This document shows positions 43,826-52,213 of a stretch of DNA of 52,213 bases, piece after piece; the first letter of the stretch is position 1, and each line of letters begins with the position of its first letter. The notes beneath the pieces are model-generated. The model ran no database searches, was not told where the DNA came from, and was given only the letters and a program-made list of their open reading frames with translations. Location: the NCBI GenBank assembly GCA_022821385.1, contig JAJEDR010000089.1:88747-140959 (forward strand), read 5' to 3'. The position numbers were made by a program, and so were the translations under genes. The stretch comes from Rhodothermales bacterium. Lineage in GTDB: Bacteria > Bacteroidota > Rhodothermia > Rhodothermales > Bin80.

Positions 43826-45007
43826 TTAGCTCAGGTTTTCGAAGATTGCCGCCGCACCCATACCGCCGCCGATGCACATGGTGCATAATCCGTAGCGAAT
43901 GTTCTGGCGCTTCATGGCGTGCAGCAAAGTGGCGGTGAGCTTGGCTCCGGTGCATCCCAGTGGATGACCAAGGGCAATTGCCCCTCCTTGTACATTAACA
44001 ATGGATTCGTCCAGACCTGCTTCTCTGATTACCGCCAGTGCCTGCGCAGCAAAAGCTTCGTTCAGCTCAATCAATCCAATCTGGTCCAGGCTGAGTCCAG
44101 TCTGTGCAAGGACTTTTTCGATGGCCGGTACGGGCCCAATTCCCATTAACGCCGGAGGCACGCCAGCCACGGCAAACCCAACCATGCGCGCCATTGGCTC
44201 AGCACCCAAGCGAATTGCCATGGTCTCCGACATGACCACGGTTGCCGCTGCACCATCAGACATCTGAGAGGCATTCCCAGCCGTCACACTACCCCCATTC
44301 CGAAATACCGGACGCAAATGACCGAGTGCCTCCATACTGGTATCCGCCCGCGGCCCCTCGTCCAGGGAGAACGGGTAGGTGACTGTTTTTGAATTCCCGT
44401 TCTGGAAGTTCGTTTGCTGTACCTCCAGCGGGATGATCTCCTGTTCAAAAAGCCCCCCGGACTGGGCCGCAAGTGCTCGCTCATGGGATCTAAGTGCAAA
44501 GCGATCCTGGTCCTCGCGTGATATACGGTACTTCTGTGCCAGATTCTCCGCCGTGTTACCCATTGAAACGTAAACTTCCGGCCTGCTTTCAGCTATGCCG
44601 GGCTCTGGCTGAAAGTAATATCCGCTCATTGGCACAAGCGTCATACTCTCGGTCCCTCCCGCTACAATGCACTCTGCCTGCCCCATACCTATGGCCTGGT
44701 TGGCCATGGCAATAGTTTGCAGGCCCGACGAACAAAAACGATTAATGGTTGCTCCGGGCACAGAGTCGGGCAGCCCTGCCAGATTTGCAATGATGCGCCC
44801 CACATTCATACCCTGTGATCCCTCAGGAAAGGCACAGCCGATAAGTACATCATCAACGTCTTCTGCAAGAAGATTCGGTGTGTGGTCCACGGCAGCCCGA
44901 ACCGCCTTGGCGCCCATGGCTTCAGGGCGCATAAAACGTAATGCTCCCCGTTTGGCCTTTCCAACTGGTGTACGTAGACTGGTTACAATAACAGCTGACG
45001 ATTGCAT
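43826..45007 (-). CDS. fadA: Acetyl-CoA acyltransferase (thiolase)
   Basis: 393 residues from ATG 45007 (MQSSAVIVTSLRTPVGKAKRG); a TTG at 45022 overlapping the upstream stop is an alternative start. Last step of beta-oxidation: thiolytic cleavage of 3-ketoacyl-CoA. Catalytic Cys92 is in NRFCSSGLQ; the His is in ALGHPLGCTGAK and the second Cys in CTMCIGGGMGA. It is almost contiguous with the hydroxyacyl-CoA dehydrogenase gene, forming a FadN-FadA type pair. Confidence 0.92.
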   Translation of the reverse strand: MQSSAVIVTSLRTPVGKAKRGALRFMRPEAMGAKAVRAAVDHTPNLLAEDVDDVLIGCAFPEGSQGMNVGRIIANLAGLPDSVPGATINRFCSSGLQTIAMANQAIGMGQAECIVAGGTESMTLVPMSGYYFQPEPGIAESRPEVYVSMGNTAENLAQKYRISREDQDRFALRSHERALAAQSGGLFEQEIIPLEVQQTNFQNGNSKTVTYPFSLDEGPRADTSMEALGHLRPVFRNGGSVTAGNASQMSDGAAATVVMSETMAIRLGAEPMARMVGFAVAGVPPALMGIGPVPAIEKVLAQTGLSLDQIGLIELNEAFAAQALAVIREAGLDESIVNVQGGAIALGHPLGCTGAKLTATLLHAMKRQNIRYGLCTMCIGGGMGAAAIFENLS

Positions 45008-45018
45008 CCTCGAATTGC

Positions 45019-47382
45019 TCAATTACGAATAGGTCGATTGGTCTTAAGCAGACCAGCAATGCGCTCCTGTGTCTTGGGTTGGCCCAAAAGGCCCAAGAAC
45101 ACTTCCCTCTCCAGGTCCAGTAAGTATGACTCGGACACTTCCTGTGTCCCGCTTAAATCACCACCCGTAAATACATAGGCCAATTTTTTGGCCAGATACA
45201 GGTCATAGTCACTTATGAATCTGCCCTGATGTAGTTGGTAAACAGCCGTACTTAGTGCTGCTGCGCCAGGCCGACCCAATACACGAATTTGTGCAGGTAC
45301 AGGTGGGCGATATCCTTGATTTGATAGTCTCAACACTTCGTGTTTCGCCACATGGAAACGCCTGGCACTATTCATTACGATGCACGCATGACCAGGCAGG
45401 AAACCCAGATCACGAGCTTCTTCCGCACCCATTGATACGGTAGCCTTCGCAACTGTTTCGAAGTATTTCATCACACCAGGCAAAAGATTGCTGTCATAAT
45501 AGCCCTGGTTTTCTTTACTGGCTTTGGCTGCAAATCGCATACTGCCTGTACCAGCCGGTATCAATCCAACGCCCAGTTCTACAAGCCCGGCATAGGTTTC
45601 TGCTGCGGCAACCGGGTTTGGGCAGGCCATGATGAGTTCGCATCCTCCCCCCAGCGCACGCTGATGTGCAGCTACTACTACAGGTTTACGCGCGTAATGT
45701 ACACGTTGCATAGCAGACTGAAACCGGGCGATGTATTGATCAATCTTCCCAAACTCACCTGACTGGACTGCTCCGGCCATTTCTGCAAGGTTGGCGCCTA
45801 CTGAAAAATGACTGCCTTCGTTGCCTATGACCAGTCCGTGAAGGTTGGGATTATTCTCGATGTAATCAATCGCCGCAAACAATCCGCTAATTACATTGAA
45901 CCCGAGCGTGCACGCCTTGGAACGAAATTCAAACAGAGCCACCCCGTCCCCCAGATCAATTAATCCAGACTCTTCGTTCGACCACAGGTCCTTGCCCGAA
46001 TCCAACTTGATGGATGCCAGGGACCGTTCGTCTGCCGGTCTGTCCTCAGCGACGTATTCTCCGCGGGATGGAAAATAGACGCGCAAGGGACGGTTGATAT
46101 AGAAAGATGCATCGTCCGGCATGTCCAGAACCCACTCTGGCAGAGTAATTCCATCCTTGACCATAGCTTCTCTGACCCGGGCGAATCCAATCGCATCCCA
46201 CGTTTCAAAGGGTCCCATCTTCCAGCCGAAGCCCGAGCACATCCCCCGGTCAACTCGCGCGGGGCTGTCTGTGATTTCGCCTATTCGTCTCGCAGCATAG
46301 GCCATACCGTCGAGCATGGTCTTCCGAAAGAACCCGCCTGCACGTCCCTCGTCTTCAAACAGCGCCACAAGGCGATGCCGAAGTGCGCCTGCCGCCTTGA
46401 TCCTGCCCAGATCTCCGAGATTAAGCGGGGCGGGATCTTCGTACTGCCCTGAAGACAGGTTCAGTGAGCGGATTTTGCGCCCCTCTTTACGATAGAATCC
46501 GGCTCCCGATTTGGCTCCGAGCGCTCCGTTGGCTACTAACTTTTTCAATACCTCCGGGACTCTGAATCGCACTCTGCTTTCGTCCTCCGGAACACTCTCG
46601 TACAGATTTTCGCATACGAGCTGCATCACATCAAGTCCAACCACATCCGCCGTCCGGAAGGTGCCGGATTTTGGACGACCGACTAATGGACCCGTCAACG
46701 TATCAATTTCCTCTATCGTGTAGGCGCCACTGGCAAACTGCTCAATTACTCCCGCCATGCCATAAATGCCAATCCGGTTGGCAATGAAATAGGGCACGTC
46801 GTTCGCCTGCACAACATCCTTGCCCAAATGGATGCGAGCATACCATCCTATTTTGTCCAGCACGTCAGGCCTTGTGTCGGCATGCGCAACGACCTCTAGA
46901 AGGGAGAGGTATCGCGGTGGGTTGAAAAAGTGTGTGCCCAGAAAATGTTGCCGAAATTCTAAACTGCGTCCGGAGACGAGCGCATGTATCGGGATTCCAC
47001 TGGTATTGGATGACACGATGCTCCCCGGGCTTGCGTGCATTTCCACCTGTTCCAGCAAAGTCCGCTTTATATCCAGTCGCTCAATTACGGCTTCAACGAT
47101 CCATTCCGCATCCGCAATCTTTTCCAGATCGTGTTCAATAGTGCCACAGCTTATGCGTCCGTGAACAGCTTTCGTAAAGAACGGATTGGGCTTTAGCTTG
47201 GTAACAGCTTTCAGGCGCTTTTTTACCAGTGCACGCGGCTCGTTTCCTTCCGGGGCTGCCAGATCCAAGAGCAGTACTTCGACTCCAGCATTGGCCAAAT
47301 GGGCAGCTATTTGAGCCCCCATAGTGCCTGCGCCGATTACCGCCGCGCGTCTGAATGGTAAATACGTAGAAGTGCTTCTCAT
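45019..47382 (-). CDS. fadN: 3-hydroxyacyl-CoA dehydrogenase / enoyl-CoA hydratase fusion (FadN-like)
   Basis: 787 residues. Unlike E. coli FadB, the dehydrogenase domain comes first: the NAD-binding AAVIGAGTMGAQIAAHLANAG at residue 13, SNTSGIPI, and HFFNPPRYLSLLEVV. The enoyl-CoA hydratase part is C-terminal (LHGLVIGNEGSHFSVGANLAEM, and AHQRALGGGCELIMAC for the oxyanion hole). This order is that of Bacillus FadN (YusL). The two activities perform the hydration and oxidation steps; the following fadA and fadE complete the cycle. ATG 47382. Confidence 0.9.
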   Translation of the reverse strand: MRSTSTYLPFRRAAVIGAGTMGAQIAAHLANAGVEVLLLDLAAPEGNEPRALVKKRLKAVTKLKPNPFFTKAVHGRISCGTIEHDLEKIADAEWIVEAVIERLDIKRTLLEQVEMHASPGSIVSSNTSGIPIHALVSGRSLEFRQHFLGTHFFNPPRYLSLLEVVAHADTRPDVLDKIGWYARIHLGKDVVQANDVPYFIANRIGIYGMAGVIEQFASGAYTIEEIDTLTGPLVGRPKSGTFRTADVVGLDVMQLVCENLYESVPEDESRVRFRVPEVLKKLVANGALGAKSGAGFYRKEGRKIRSLNLSSGQYEDPAPLNLGDLGRIKAAGALRHRLVALFEDEGRAGGFFRKTMLDGMAYAARRIGEITDSPARVDRGMCSGFGWKMGPFETWDAIGFARVREAMVKDGITLPEWVLDMPDDASFYINRPLRVYFPSRGEYVAEDRPADERSLASIKLDSGKDLWSNEESGLIDLGDGVALFEFRSKACTLGFNVISGLFAAIDYIENNPNLHGLVIGNEGSHFSVGANLAEMAGAVQSGEFGKIDQYIARFQSAMQRVHYARKPVVVAAHQRALGGGCELIMACPNPVAAAETYAGLVELGVGLIPAGTGSMRFAAKASKENQGYYDSNLLPGVMKYFETVAKATVSMGAEEARDLGFLPGHACIVMNSARRFHVAKHEVLRLSNQGYRPPVPAQIRVLGRPGAAALSTAVYQLHQGRFISDYDLYLAKKLAYVFTGGDLSGTQEVSESYLLDLEREVFLGLLGQPKTQERIAGLLKTNRPIRN

Positions 47383-48121
47383 TTGGATATTTAAGGGTTC
47401 ACGCCTGCTTGGATATATTTGATCAGATTATGCACATGCGGTTCCACATGAATCTGCGAGATCGTTCCTAATTGCAGCATGATGCCAGCGAAATCTCCCC
47501 ATGTACTCACCAAGCGGTTGGAAGATGTTCAACTCAATTGGTGAGAAGTTTGTCGAGGAAATTACAGGGAACCGCCGACCTTGTTTTCTATGCTGATATT
47601 TTGGTTCCAGTGTTTGGCACATCAAAGTTGGCAGAATCAAACGCCCGGGTCGCCGTTAAGATATGCATTGACCAACTATGCTCACAACTTGTAACGGATC
47701 GCCGCGATCCTTTACCTCGTACCCCGGCAACGGTTCACATTTTGAATGTAATGCTGCCGTGGGCTTGCATTCACACGGACGGGTTTAGCGTGGGGAAAAA
47801 GGTGGATCCGACCACGACTCCAAGCATCCACACAATTCTCTGCATCCAGCGTGCGCTGTGGGCTTCACAACTCACTACGCAACCTTGATGCTTGTAAACT
47901 TCTCATGGTGAAACTTTTAACTCCTAAAGCTCTACTATCAAGCCATCGTCAGCTTCATTGCTTAATTGTCGCCGGACACCCGCCTCTGCGCGTATTCGGA
48001 TACCGGGCAGCCCTGCTGGCAGACGATGGTCTGGCGGGCCGTAGGTTGTGCGCGGGAAAATCGCGGCGAACCGCGAGAACGACAACAACGTAGTATTTGT
48101 ACACTAGTCTGAGCCACGTAA
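47383..48121. other. Intergenic region upstream of fadN and the propeller-like gene
   Basis: 739 bases between two divergent genes. The longest open frame (47472-47888, +) has no recognisable domain, no ribosome site and an odd composition, so I do not call it a gene. Promoters for fadN and the gene at 48122 should be here. No tRNA or riboswitch-like fold was seen. Confidence 0.5.
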
Positions 48122-49690
48122 ATGGAGCGAACTAGCCCGGTAACGGTTTTGCTGATAATGCTGCTGGTGCATACGCCCGCAGATGCGCAGTCGTTTGGCA
48201 AGGCTGCATGGATTCGGCAGGTCTGGACCACGGACTCGGTAGGTTCTATGGATATTGCGGTCGGCTCGGGTGAAGAAGTCTTTCTGACAGGCACCCTGTC
48301 TCATCGCATGGATGTCTATTTCGAGGCTTCGCCGTCAGATGCCGACTTGATGGACACGCCGCTATTTTTTAGCGGATTCCTGGCCCGGTACGATGGCAGA
48401 GACGGGAGTCTGGTTCTTGTACGTTCTGGATGGGATCGGCACGGGCCCGAGTTTCCTATCAGGAGCTACCGTTACGGCCGCTCCGTGGCGGTAATCGGTG
48501 ATCGCCTGTTCCACCACGAAAGTTCCGGGCTACAGCGGGATACCGTGTCTGACATGGTTACCGTGCGTGATTTGGAAGGATCCAAACTGGAGAGGATCGG
48601 GCCACACGAGCGCACCGCGGCGTATCCGACAATGGGCATCAATGGAACGGAATTTGACACTCGGGGCAATCTCTACATGGTCGGTACATTCGGGGAGCCC
48701 CTGCACTTCTCACCGGACATGGTCCTGACCCCATCCCGAGTTGCGATTTGGTCCCATCCGCCCAATGTAATCTTCCTGGCCAGCTATGCACCGAACGGCA
48801 CGCTGCGCTGGGCACAGCAAATAGGCAATGACAGCATGAGTCTGGTGCGAGGTTCATTCGACTTGCCGGGCAAGGCCGCTTTCGACGTAGATCCAGACGG
48901 CAATACGGTGCTGGGACTTGGCTTTCGGGGCCAATGGGGACCTCCCGATGCATTCAGCACGGCCGTAGATGGTAGTGCGCTGGCCTGGTACAGCCGCGAC
49001 GGAACGTTGTTGCGCGTGCAGACACTGGAAGATCTCGCGATTTCCTATGAACCCTCATTGACTGAGCTACGCGATAACCCGGTTCGTGCTGGCGAATCAT
49101 CAATAATGGGTGCCAGTAACTTCATACTGTATCCGATCATTGTGCGTCATGACAATAATGGAAACCTGTACGTAGTGTGGCGAAAGGATTCGGCCAAAGA
49201 CAGATCCAACTCGGTGACGGTAAGCGATACAACGTTCTATCCCGGAGAAAATCGGTACCTATACGTCCTGACAAAGTTTGACGCGCAGGGAGCACTCCTG
49301 TGGGGTCAGCATCTTGAGCACGACCATTCAATGACGCCTAAAGGCATTGAGACCACGGAGCATGGCCACGCATATCTGTACGGGGACTTTTATGGCAGGT
49401 ATCTTATTTTGGGCGGCGTCGAGTTAACGCAGGAAGAACCCAGATTCTATGGTGGCTTTGTGGCGCATTTCGACGGCGACGGCCATCTGGTTCGGGCGCT
49501 TCATGCAACCGGACCCGGGGTCCAGTCCGTGAAGACGCTGGCCCTTGGTCCTGACGGCGACGTGTACGTTGTTGGCCACAATTACCGCGCCGACGCGGTG
49601 GTGATTGGAGCGGACACGGTGCATGCAAAGGGCGCCAATAACGTGTTTGTAGCAAAGTATCCTGCTGCGCCCCGATCCTCGACACACTAG
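48122..49690 (+). CDS. Large secreted beta-propeller-like protein
   Basis: 522 residues. The signal peptide (VTVLLIMLLVHTPADAQS) is followed by repeated blade-like units: GSGEEVFLTGTLSHRMD, DTRGNLYMVGTFGEPLHF, DPDGNTVLGLGFRGQWG, HDNNGNLYVVWRKD, EHGHAYLYGDFYGRYL and GPDGDVYVVGHNYRADAV, each ending in a F-LA-Y/F-A-Y type strand. This resembles SBBP/NHL-type propellers in secreted Bacteroidota proteins. No catalytic motif or T9SS sorting domain is visible at the C-terminus. The function is probably binding; unknown ligand. Confidence 0.7.
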   Translation: MERTSPVTVLLIMLLVHTPADAQSFGKAAWIRQVWTTDSVGSMDIAVGSGEEVFLTGTLSHRMDVYFEASPSDADLMDTPLFFSGFLARYDGRDGSLVLVRSGWDRHGPEFPIRSYRYGRSVAVIGDRLFHHESSGLQRDTVSDMVTVRDLEGSKLERIGPHERTAAYPTMGINGTEFDTRGNLYMVGTFGEPLHFSPDMVLTPSRVAIWSHPPNVIFLASYAPNGTLRWAQQIGNDSMSLVRGSFDLPGKAAFDVDPDGNTVLGLGFRGQWGPPDAFSTAVDGSALAWYSRDGTLLRVQTLEDLAISYEPSLTELRDNPVRAGESSIMGASNFILYPIIVRHDNNGNLYVVWRKDSAKDRSNSVTVSDTTFYPGENRYLYVLTKFDAQGALLWGQHLEHDHSMTPKGIETTEHGHAYLYGDFYGRYLILGGVELTQEEPRFYGGFVAHFDGDGHLVRALHATGPGVQSVKTLALGPDGDVYVVGHNYRADAVVIGADTVHAKGANNVFVAKYPAAPRSSTH

Positions 49691-50526
49691 GCGGATATCT
49701 GGTCGGCAATGATCCAGGCTTCCAATTGACCCACCCCCTTCAATCACCTACGGCATGCCGCCCGGATGGGCGCATCTGCCTAAAAGCTACCAGTAAGTGT
49801 GCAAGGAGAAGGCTCGTGCGGCGCAGGTGAGCCATGGACGCGACGCTGTCGTCGTACACGACACCGTAAGGGCGAGCCCAACGCACACATTGTTTGACCT
49901 TGATGTTGCGTCCAGAAGCCGAAACGGCACAAATCGTGCGTGTGTAGCGTGTGGTTCAGGAAATGTGCGGCAATCTGTGTGAGCAACGTTATGCGCAAAA
50001 TAAATGCCGCCAAAAGAGTGTTTTCCCAGCCGACCCAACACTTGACCGGTCATTTGGCCGCACGCCGCTTTTGAGGAGGGACACTCATTGCGTCTATCAG
50101 ATCTTATAGTTTGACTATTTCGCCACGTTGTCGGATCAACCATCAACCTGCTTATTGCCCTCATGCCAGCATCGAAGGATCAGGTACCCTATACCGTTCG
50201 CCCAAGAGTCATCGGAATGTTGTAACTGGGAATTCAGGCCAAGCCTCCGAATCCTTCTGCCCGCTAACATATAGAAGGCCCGTGAGTGCAAACAGGTTAG
50301 CGCAAATCAGTCCGATCCTGTCGGGGATCCTCGACAGTTCTCTATTGCTGTTGTACTTCGCGCTATCCTGTCACCAAAGTTTCCGAAGAGGCATTTTTTC
50401 CATGACGTTCTGAAGTAAATTAGGGGCAGCCTTCACTGTTGATGAAGTTGTCGTCGATGCGTACTTGGTGGTTACCGACACCATAACCACAAGCCGTGCG
50501 GAAGAACGAGTCCCCGAAATTGAGAG
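49691..50526. other. Intergenic region with the start of a duplicated cassette
   Basis: 836 bases. 49691-50168 holds no gene I can support. From 50169 the sequence is the upstream part of a duplicated cassette and matches 51753-52110 base for base in length. It contains a 20-base palindrome (50318) and an open stretch ending in ATGA overlap with the next gene. Confidence 0.5.
50318..50337. promoter_or_regulatory. 20-base palindrome upstream of the propeller gene, copy 1
   Basis: CTGTCGGGGATCCTCGACAG is a palindrome in which nine of ten pairs are Watson-Crick and one is G-T. It is 190 bases upstream of the propeller ATG and is unchanged in the second cassette at 51902-51921, while nearby bases vary. 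Candidate operator for a dimeric regulator, or an RNA hairpin. Confidence 0.4.
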
Positions 50527-50530
50527 ATGA
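50414..50530 (+). other. Conserved short open stretch overlapping the propeller start (ATGA)
   Basis: After a TGA at 50411-50413 the frame reads FTVDEVVVDAYLVVTDTI and TTSRAEERVPEIER, stopping at 50528-50530 across the ATG of the propeller gene. The duplicate at 51998-52114 keeps the frame and most residues (TVDVVVVDAYQVVTGT). No ATG start is present, and the same frame upstream of the TGA is also open and conserved. It could be a small coupled gene with a shifted or lost start, or just conserved leader sequence. Confidence 0.25.
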
Positions 50531-51660
50531 ATATTACGCCATGTAAGGGCTCGGACACAACAGTCTTCCGGGGTGTGGAAGCCCAACAATGCTGGCATCT
50601 GACAGACAGGTGTAGAACTCTTGGATGCGGGCTCTATGCTCTATGGAGCTTGGTCATTTTCATGGTTTGCGTGAATATCACGAATGCACAGCCGGTTGAG
50701 TTGGAGCATTTCCGGTTTGTGAAGGCAATCACGCTTTCCGATCCAGATTCAGTCTACCCAGAGCCCTTGCTGATCACAGAAATAAAGAGCCTGGATGTAG
50801 CTGCGGATGGCCGAATGCTTGTAGTCGACCTGCTCGGCCAACAGGCTTTTCTGTTTGGACCGGACGGCAAGCTTTTGGCGGTGCTGGACCCATCTGTTTG
50901 TCATCCTGGGTTTGAGGTGCGTCCTGTGAACGCCAAGTTCATCGGAAATCAGTCCATATTTCTGTCCAATGCCGGCCCCTGGGGATACCGCTTCACCTCC
51001 GAAGGAGGCTGCCTAGGAAGCGTTGATCCAGATTTTATCATGGTGGTCAACCCCAACGCTCTGGATACTGACGCGCAGGGCGGCCTTGTTAGCTTTGACC
51101 GGTACCCGGACAAACAGGTTGTCCGGCGCATGGACGCCAGCGGAAAGCTGCTCCAAGAGTATACTTTGCCCGCGAGTGACTACCCCAAAGCAACCAACAG
51201 GATTGCTATGGGAGGCTTGATCGCAGATAAGACTCACCATTTCTACGCGGGCCCAGCTGAGCCGCATATCCTGAAACTAACAGCTGACGGTGAGGTGGTT
51301 GATCGGATCGCGCACCGAACGTCCTGGTTTCGCGATGTTACGCAGGACCTATCTGATCCAGGCAATCTCGGGGGAATAATACGAGCGTCTGGCCGGCTGA
51401 GGGCATCCAGCACAGTTGTATACGGGCTATTTGAGTTGACGGATCAAACCATCATGGTTCTGTACACTAACGGAGATCGGGGGCGAGGCTATCAGATCTT
51501 CACCAAGGCGGGACAGCTTGTTGCGCAGGAGCTGGGGATCCCGGTGAGTTTCAAGTACGGTGCGTCCGGCCTAGTTTATCGTGTGGTCCGACCAGAAGTA
51601 GACGCTTGGGGAGATTTGTACAACCACGTTATTGAAGTCTACCAATTCATCACACCCTAA
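50527..51660 (+). CDS. Secreted 6-bladed beta-propeller-like protein
   Basis: 377 residues from ATG 50527. A long polar n-region (about 35 residues, conserved in the next copy) precedes the hydrophobic signal (LYALWSLVIFMVCVNITNAQ). Blade-like units follow: DVAADGRMLVVDLLGQQAFLFGPDGKLLA, DTDAQGGLVSFDRYPDKQVVRRMDASGKLL, HHFYAGPAEPHILKLTADGEVV and GDRGRGYQIFTKAGQLV. It is a distant relative of the propellers at 23737-29193 by architecture, not a close copy. Likely extracytoplasmic ligand binding. A second copy begins at 52111. Confidence 0.75.
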   Translation: MNITPCKGSDTTVFRGVEAQQCWHLTDRCRTLGCGLYALWSLVIFMVCVNITNAQPVELEHFRFVKAITLSDPDSVYPEPLLITEIKSLDVAADGRMLVVDLLGQQAFLFGPDGKLLAVLDPSVCHPGFEVRPVNAKFIGNQSIFLSNAGPWGYRFTSEGGCLGSVDPDFIMVVNPNALDTDAQGGLVSFDRYPDKQVVRRMDASGKLLQEYTLPASDYPKATNRIAMGGLIADKTHHFYAGPAEPHILKLTADGEVVDRIAHRTSWFRDVTQDLSDPGNLGGIIRASGRLRASSTVVYGLFELTDQTIMVLYTNGDRGRGYQIFTKAGQLVAQELGIPVSFKYGASGLVYRVVRPEVDAWGDLYNHVIEVYQFITP

Positions 51661-51901
51661 TGGAGGGTAAGGACTATACAGACATCCGTGAGAATAGTGC
51701 TGTTTAAAGGTCTTGATTGTGCTGCTCGTGGCAGTAGGGTCATTGATTGCCCGCATCGAAGGATCAGGTACCCTATACCGTTCGCCTACGAGTCATCGGA
51801 TTGTTGTAACTGGGAATTCAGGCCAAGCCTCCGAACCCTTCTGCCCACTAACATATAGAATGCTCATGAGTGTAAGCAGGTTAGCGCAAATCAGTCCGAT
51901 C

Positions 51902-51921
51902 CTGTCGGGGATCCTCGACAG
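51902..51921. promoter_or_regulatory. 20-base palindrome, copy 2
   Basis: Identical to the palindrome at 50318-50337 and at the same distance (190 bases) from the corresponding ATG at 52111. The region 51661-52110 contains no other feature beyond the duplicated cassette upstream sequence. Confidence 0.4.
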
Positions 51922-52110
51922 TTCTCTATTGCTGTTGTACCTAGCGCTATACTGTCACCACTGTGTCCTAAGAGGCGTATTTTCCATAACGTTCTGAAGT
52001 ACATTGGGGGTAGCCTCGACTGTTGATGTAGTTGTTGTCGATGCGTACCAGGTGGTTACCGGCACCATAACCACAAGCCGTGCGGAAGAACGAGCCCCCA
52101 AGATTGAGAG

Positions 52111-52213
52111 ATGAATATTACGACATGTAAGAGCTCAAACACGACAGTCTTCCGGGGTGTGGAAGCCCAACAGGGCCGGTATCCAACAGACAGGTATAGA
52201 ATTCTTGGATGCG
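52111..52213 (+). CDS. Second copy of the 6-bladed propeller-like protein, N-terminal part only
   Basis: 34 codons at the right edge: MNITTCKSSNTTVFRGVEAQ, then the start of the signal region ILGC. It aligns without gaps to the N-terminus of the gene at 50527; the remainder is outside the window. Preservation of frame in this odd long n-region supports ATG 50527 and ATG 52111 as the true starts. Confidence 0.65.
   Translation, partial: MNITTCKSSNTTVFRGVEAQQGRYPTDRYRILGC

Larger units (their letters stand above)
50169..52213 (+). repeat. Tandem duplication of a propeller cassette, period 1584 bases
   Basis: The sequence from 50169 (GCATCGAAGGATCAGGTACC) recurs from 51753 to the window end with substitutions but no length change: the propeller ATG at 50527 corresponds to ATG 52111. 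The unit comprises about 360 bases of upstream sequence plus the propeller gene. The second copy of the gene continues beyond the window. Confidence 0.9.

Noticed and set aside
47472..47888. 138-codon open frame in the gap before the propeller-like gene
   Set aside because: No ribosome site, no domain, composition not like neighbouring proteins.
50411..50413. In-frame TGA as a selenocysteine codon
   Set aside because: No SECIS-like hairpin directly follows and no selenoprotein family fits; a fossil frame is simpler.

Overview
The window looks like a chromosomal segment of a free-living Bacteroidota/Rhodothermota-type bacterium, possibly a marine Rhodothermales relative. Support: two leucine-rich-repeat proteins ending in a type IX secretion (T9SS) sorting domain, a DUF5103-type T9SS plug protein, a GWxTD-domain protein, a DUF5117/DUF4953-type metzincin lipoprotein, 6-bladed beta-propeller proteins, and a DnaE carrying an intein. 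The lineage is inferred from gene content; no rRNA is present.

Layout. 1-3467 (+): end of uvrC, a Tat-exported sulfite-oxidase-like lipoprotein with its c-type cytochrome, and a SpmA/SpmB-like membrane pair. 3464-3763 (-): a one-domain glycogen-binding (CBM48) protein with a LacI-type operator motif upstream. 4137-10240 (-): a tandem duplication of a secreted LRR gene, the second copy broken by one stop codon; a two-hairpin element with compensating stem changes lies upstream of each copy. 10402-14204 (-): metalloprotease and T9SS plug. 14766-20540 (+): dnaE with a 158-residue mini-intein, then arsC, smr, a glutamine amidotransferase and an SxtJ-like gene, all overlapping. 20617-22859 (+): sulfatase and polysaccharide deacetylase.

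23012-29810 is an accessory island between two 29-base direct repeats. It holds a MobV relaxase fragment, three near-identical beta-propeller genes, two small secreted eight-cysteine peptide genes each upstream of a propeller gene, a broken unknown gene and a truncated uracil-DNA-glycosylase fragment. The paired peptides keep their leader and all eight cysteines while the rest of the mature part differs strongly. This peptide-propeller cassette is my best candidate for an under-described system.

29997-47382 is mostly housekeeping: dnaG, polyphosphate glucokinase, dapD, a SPOR lipoprotein, deoC, a BtuF/BtuC-like pair without an ATPase, a long-chain prenyl diphosphate synthase, a GWxTD protein, a CsbD-like protein, a small membrane protein, fadE, and a fadA/fadN beta-oxidation pair. 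48122-52213 holds a large secreted propeller-like protein and another tandemly duplicated propeller cassette (period 1584 bases) whose second copy runs off the right edge. Secreted propellers and LRR proteins are the families multiplying by local duplication here.
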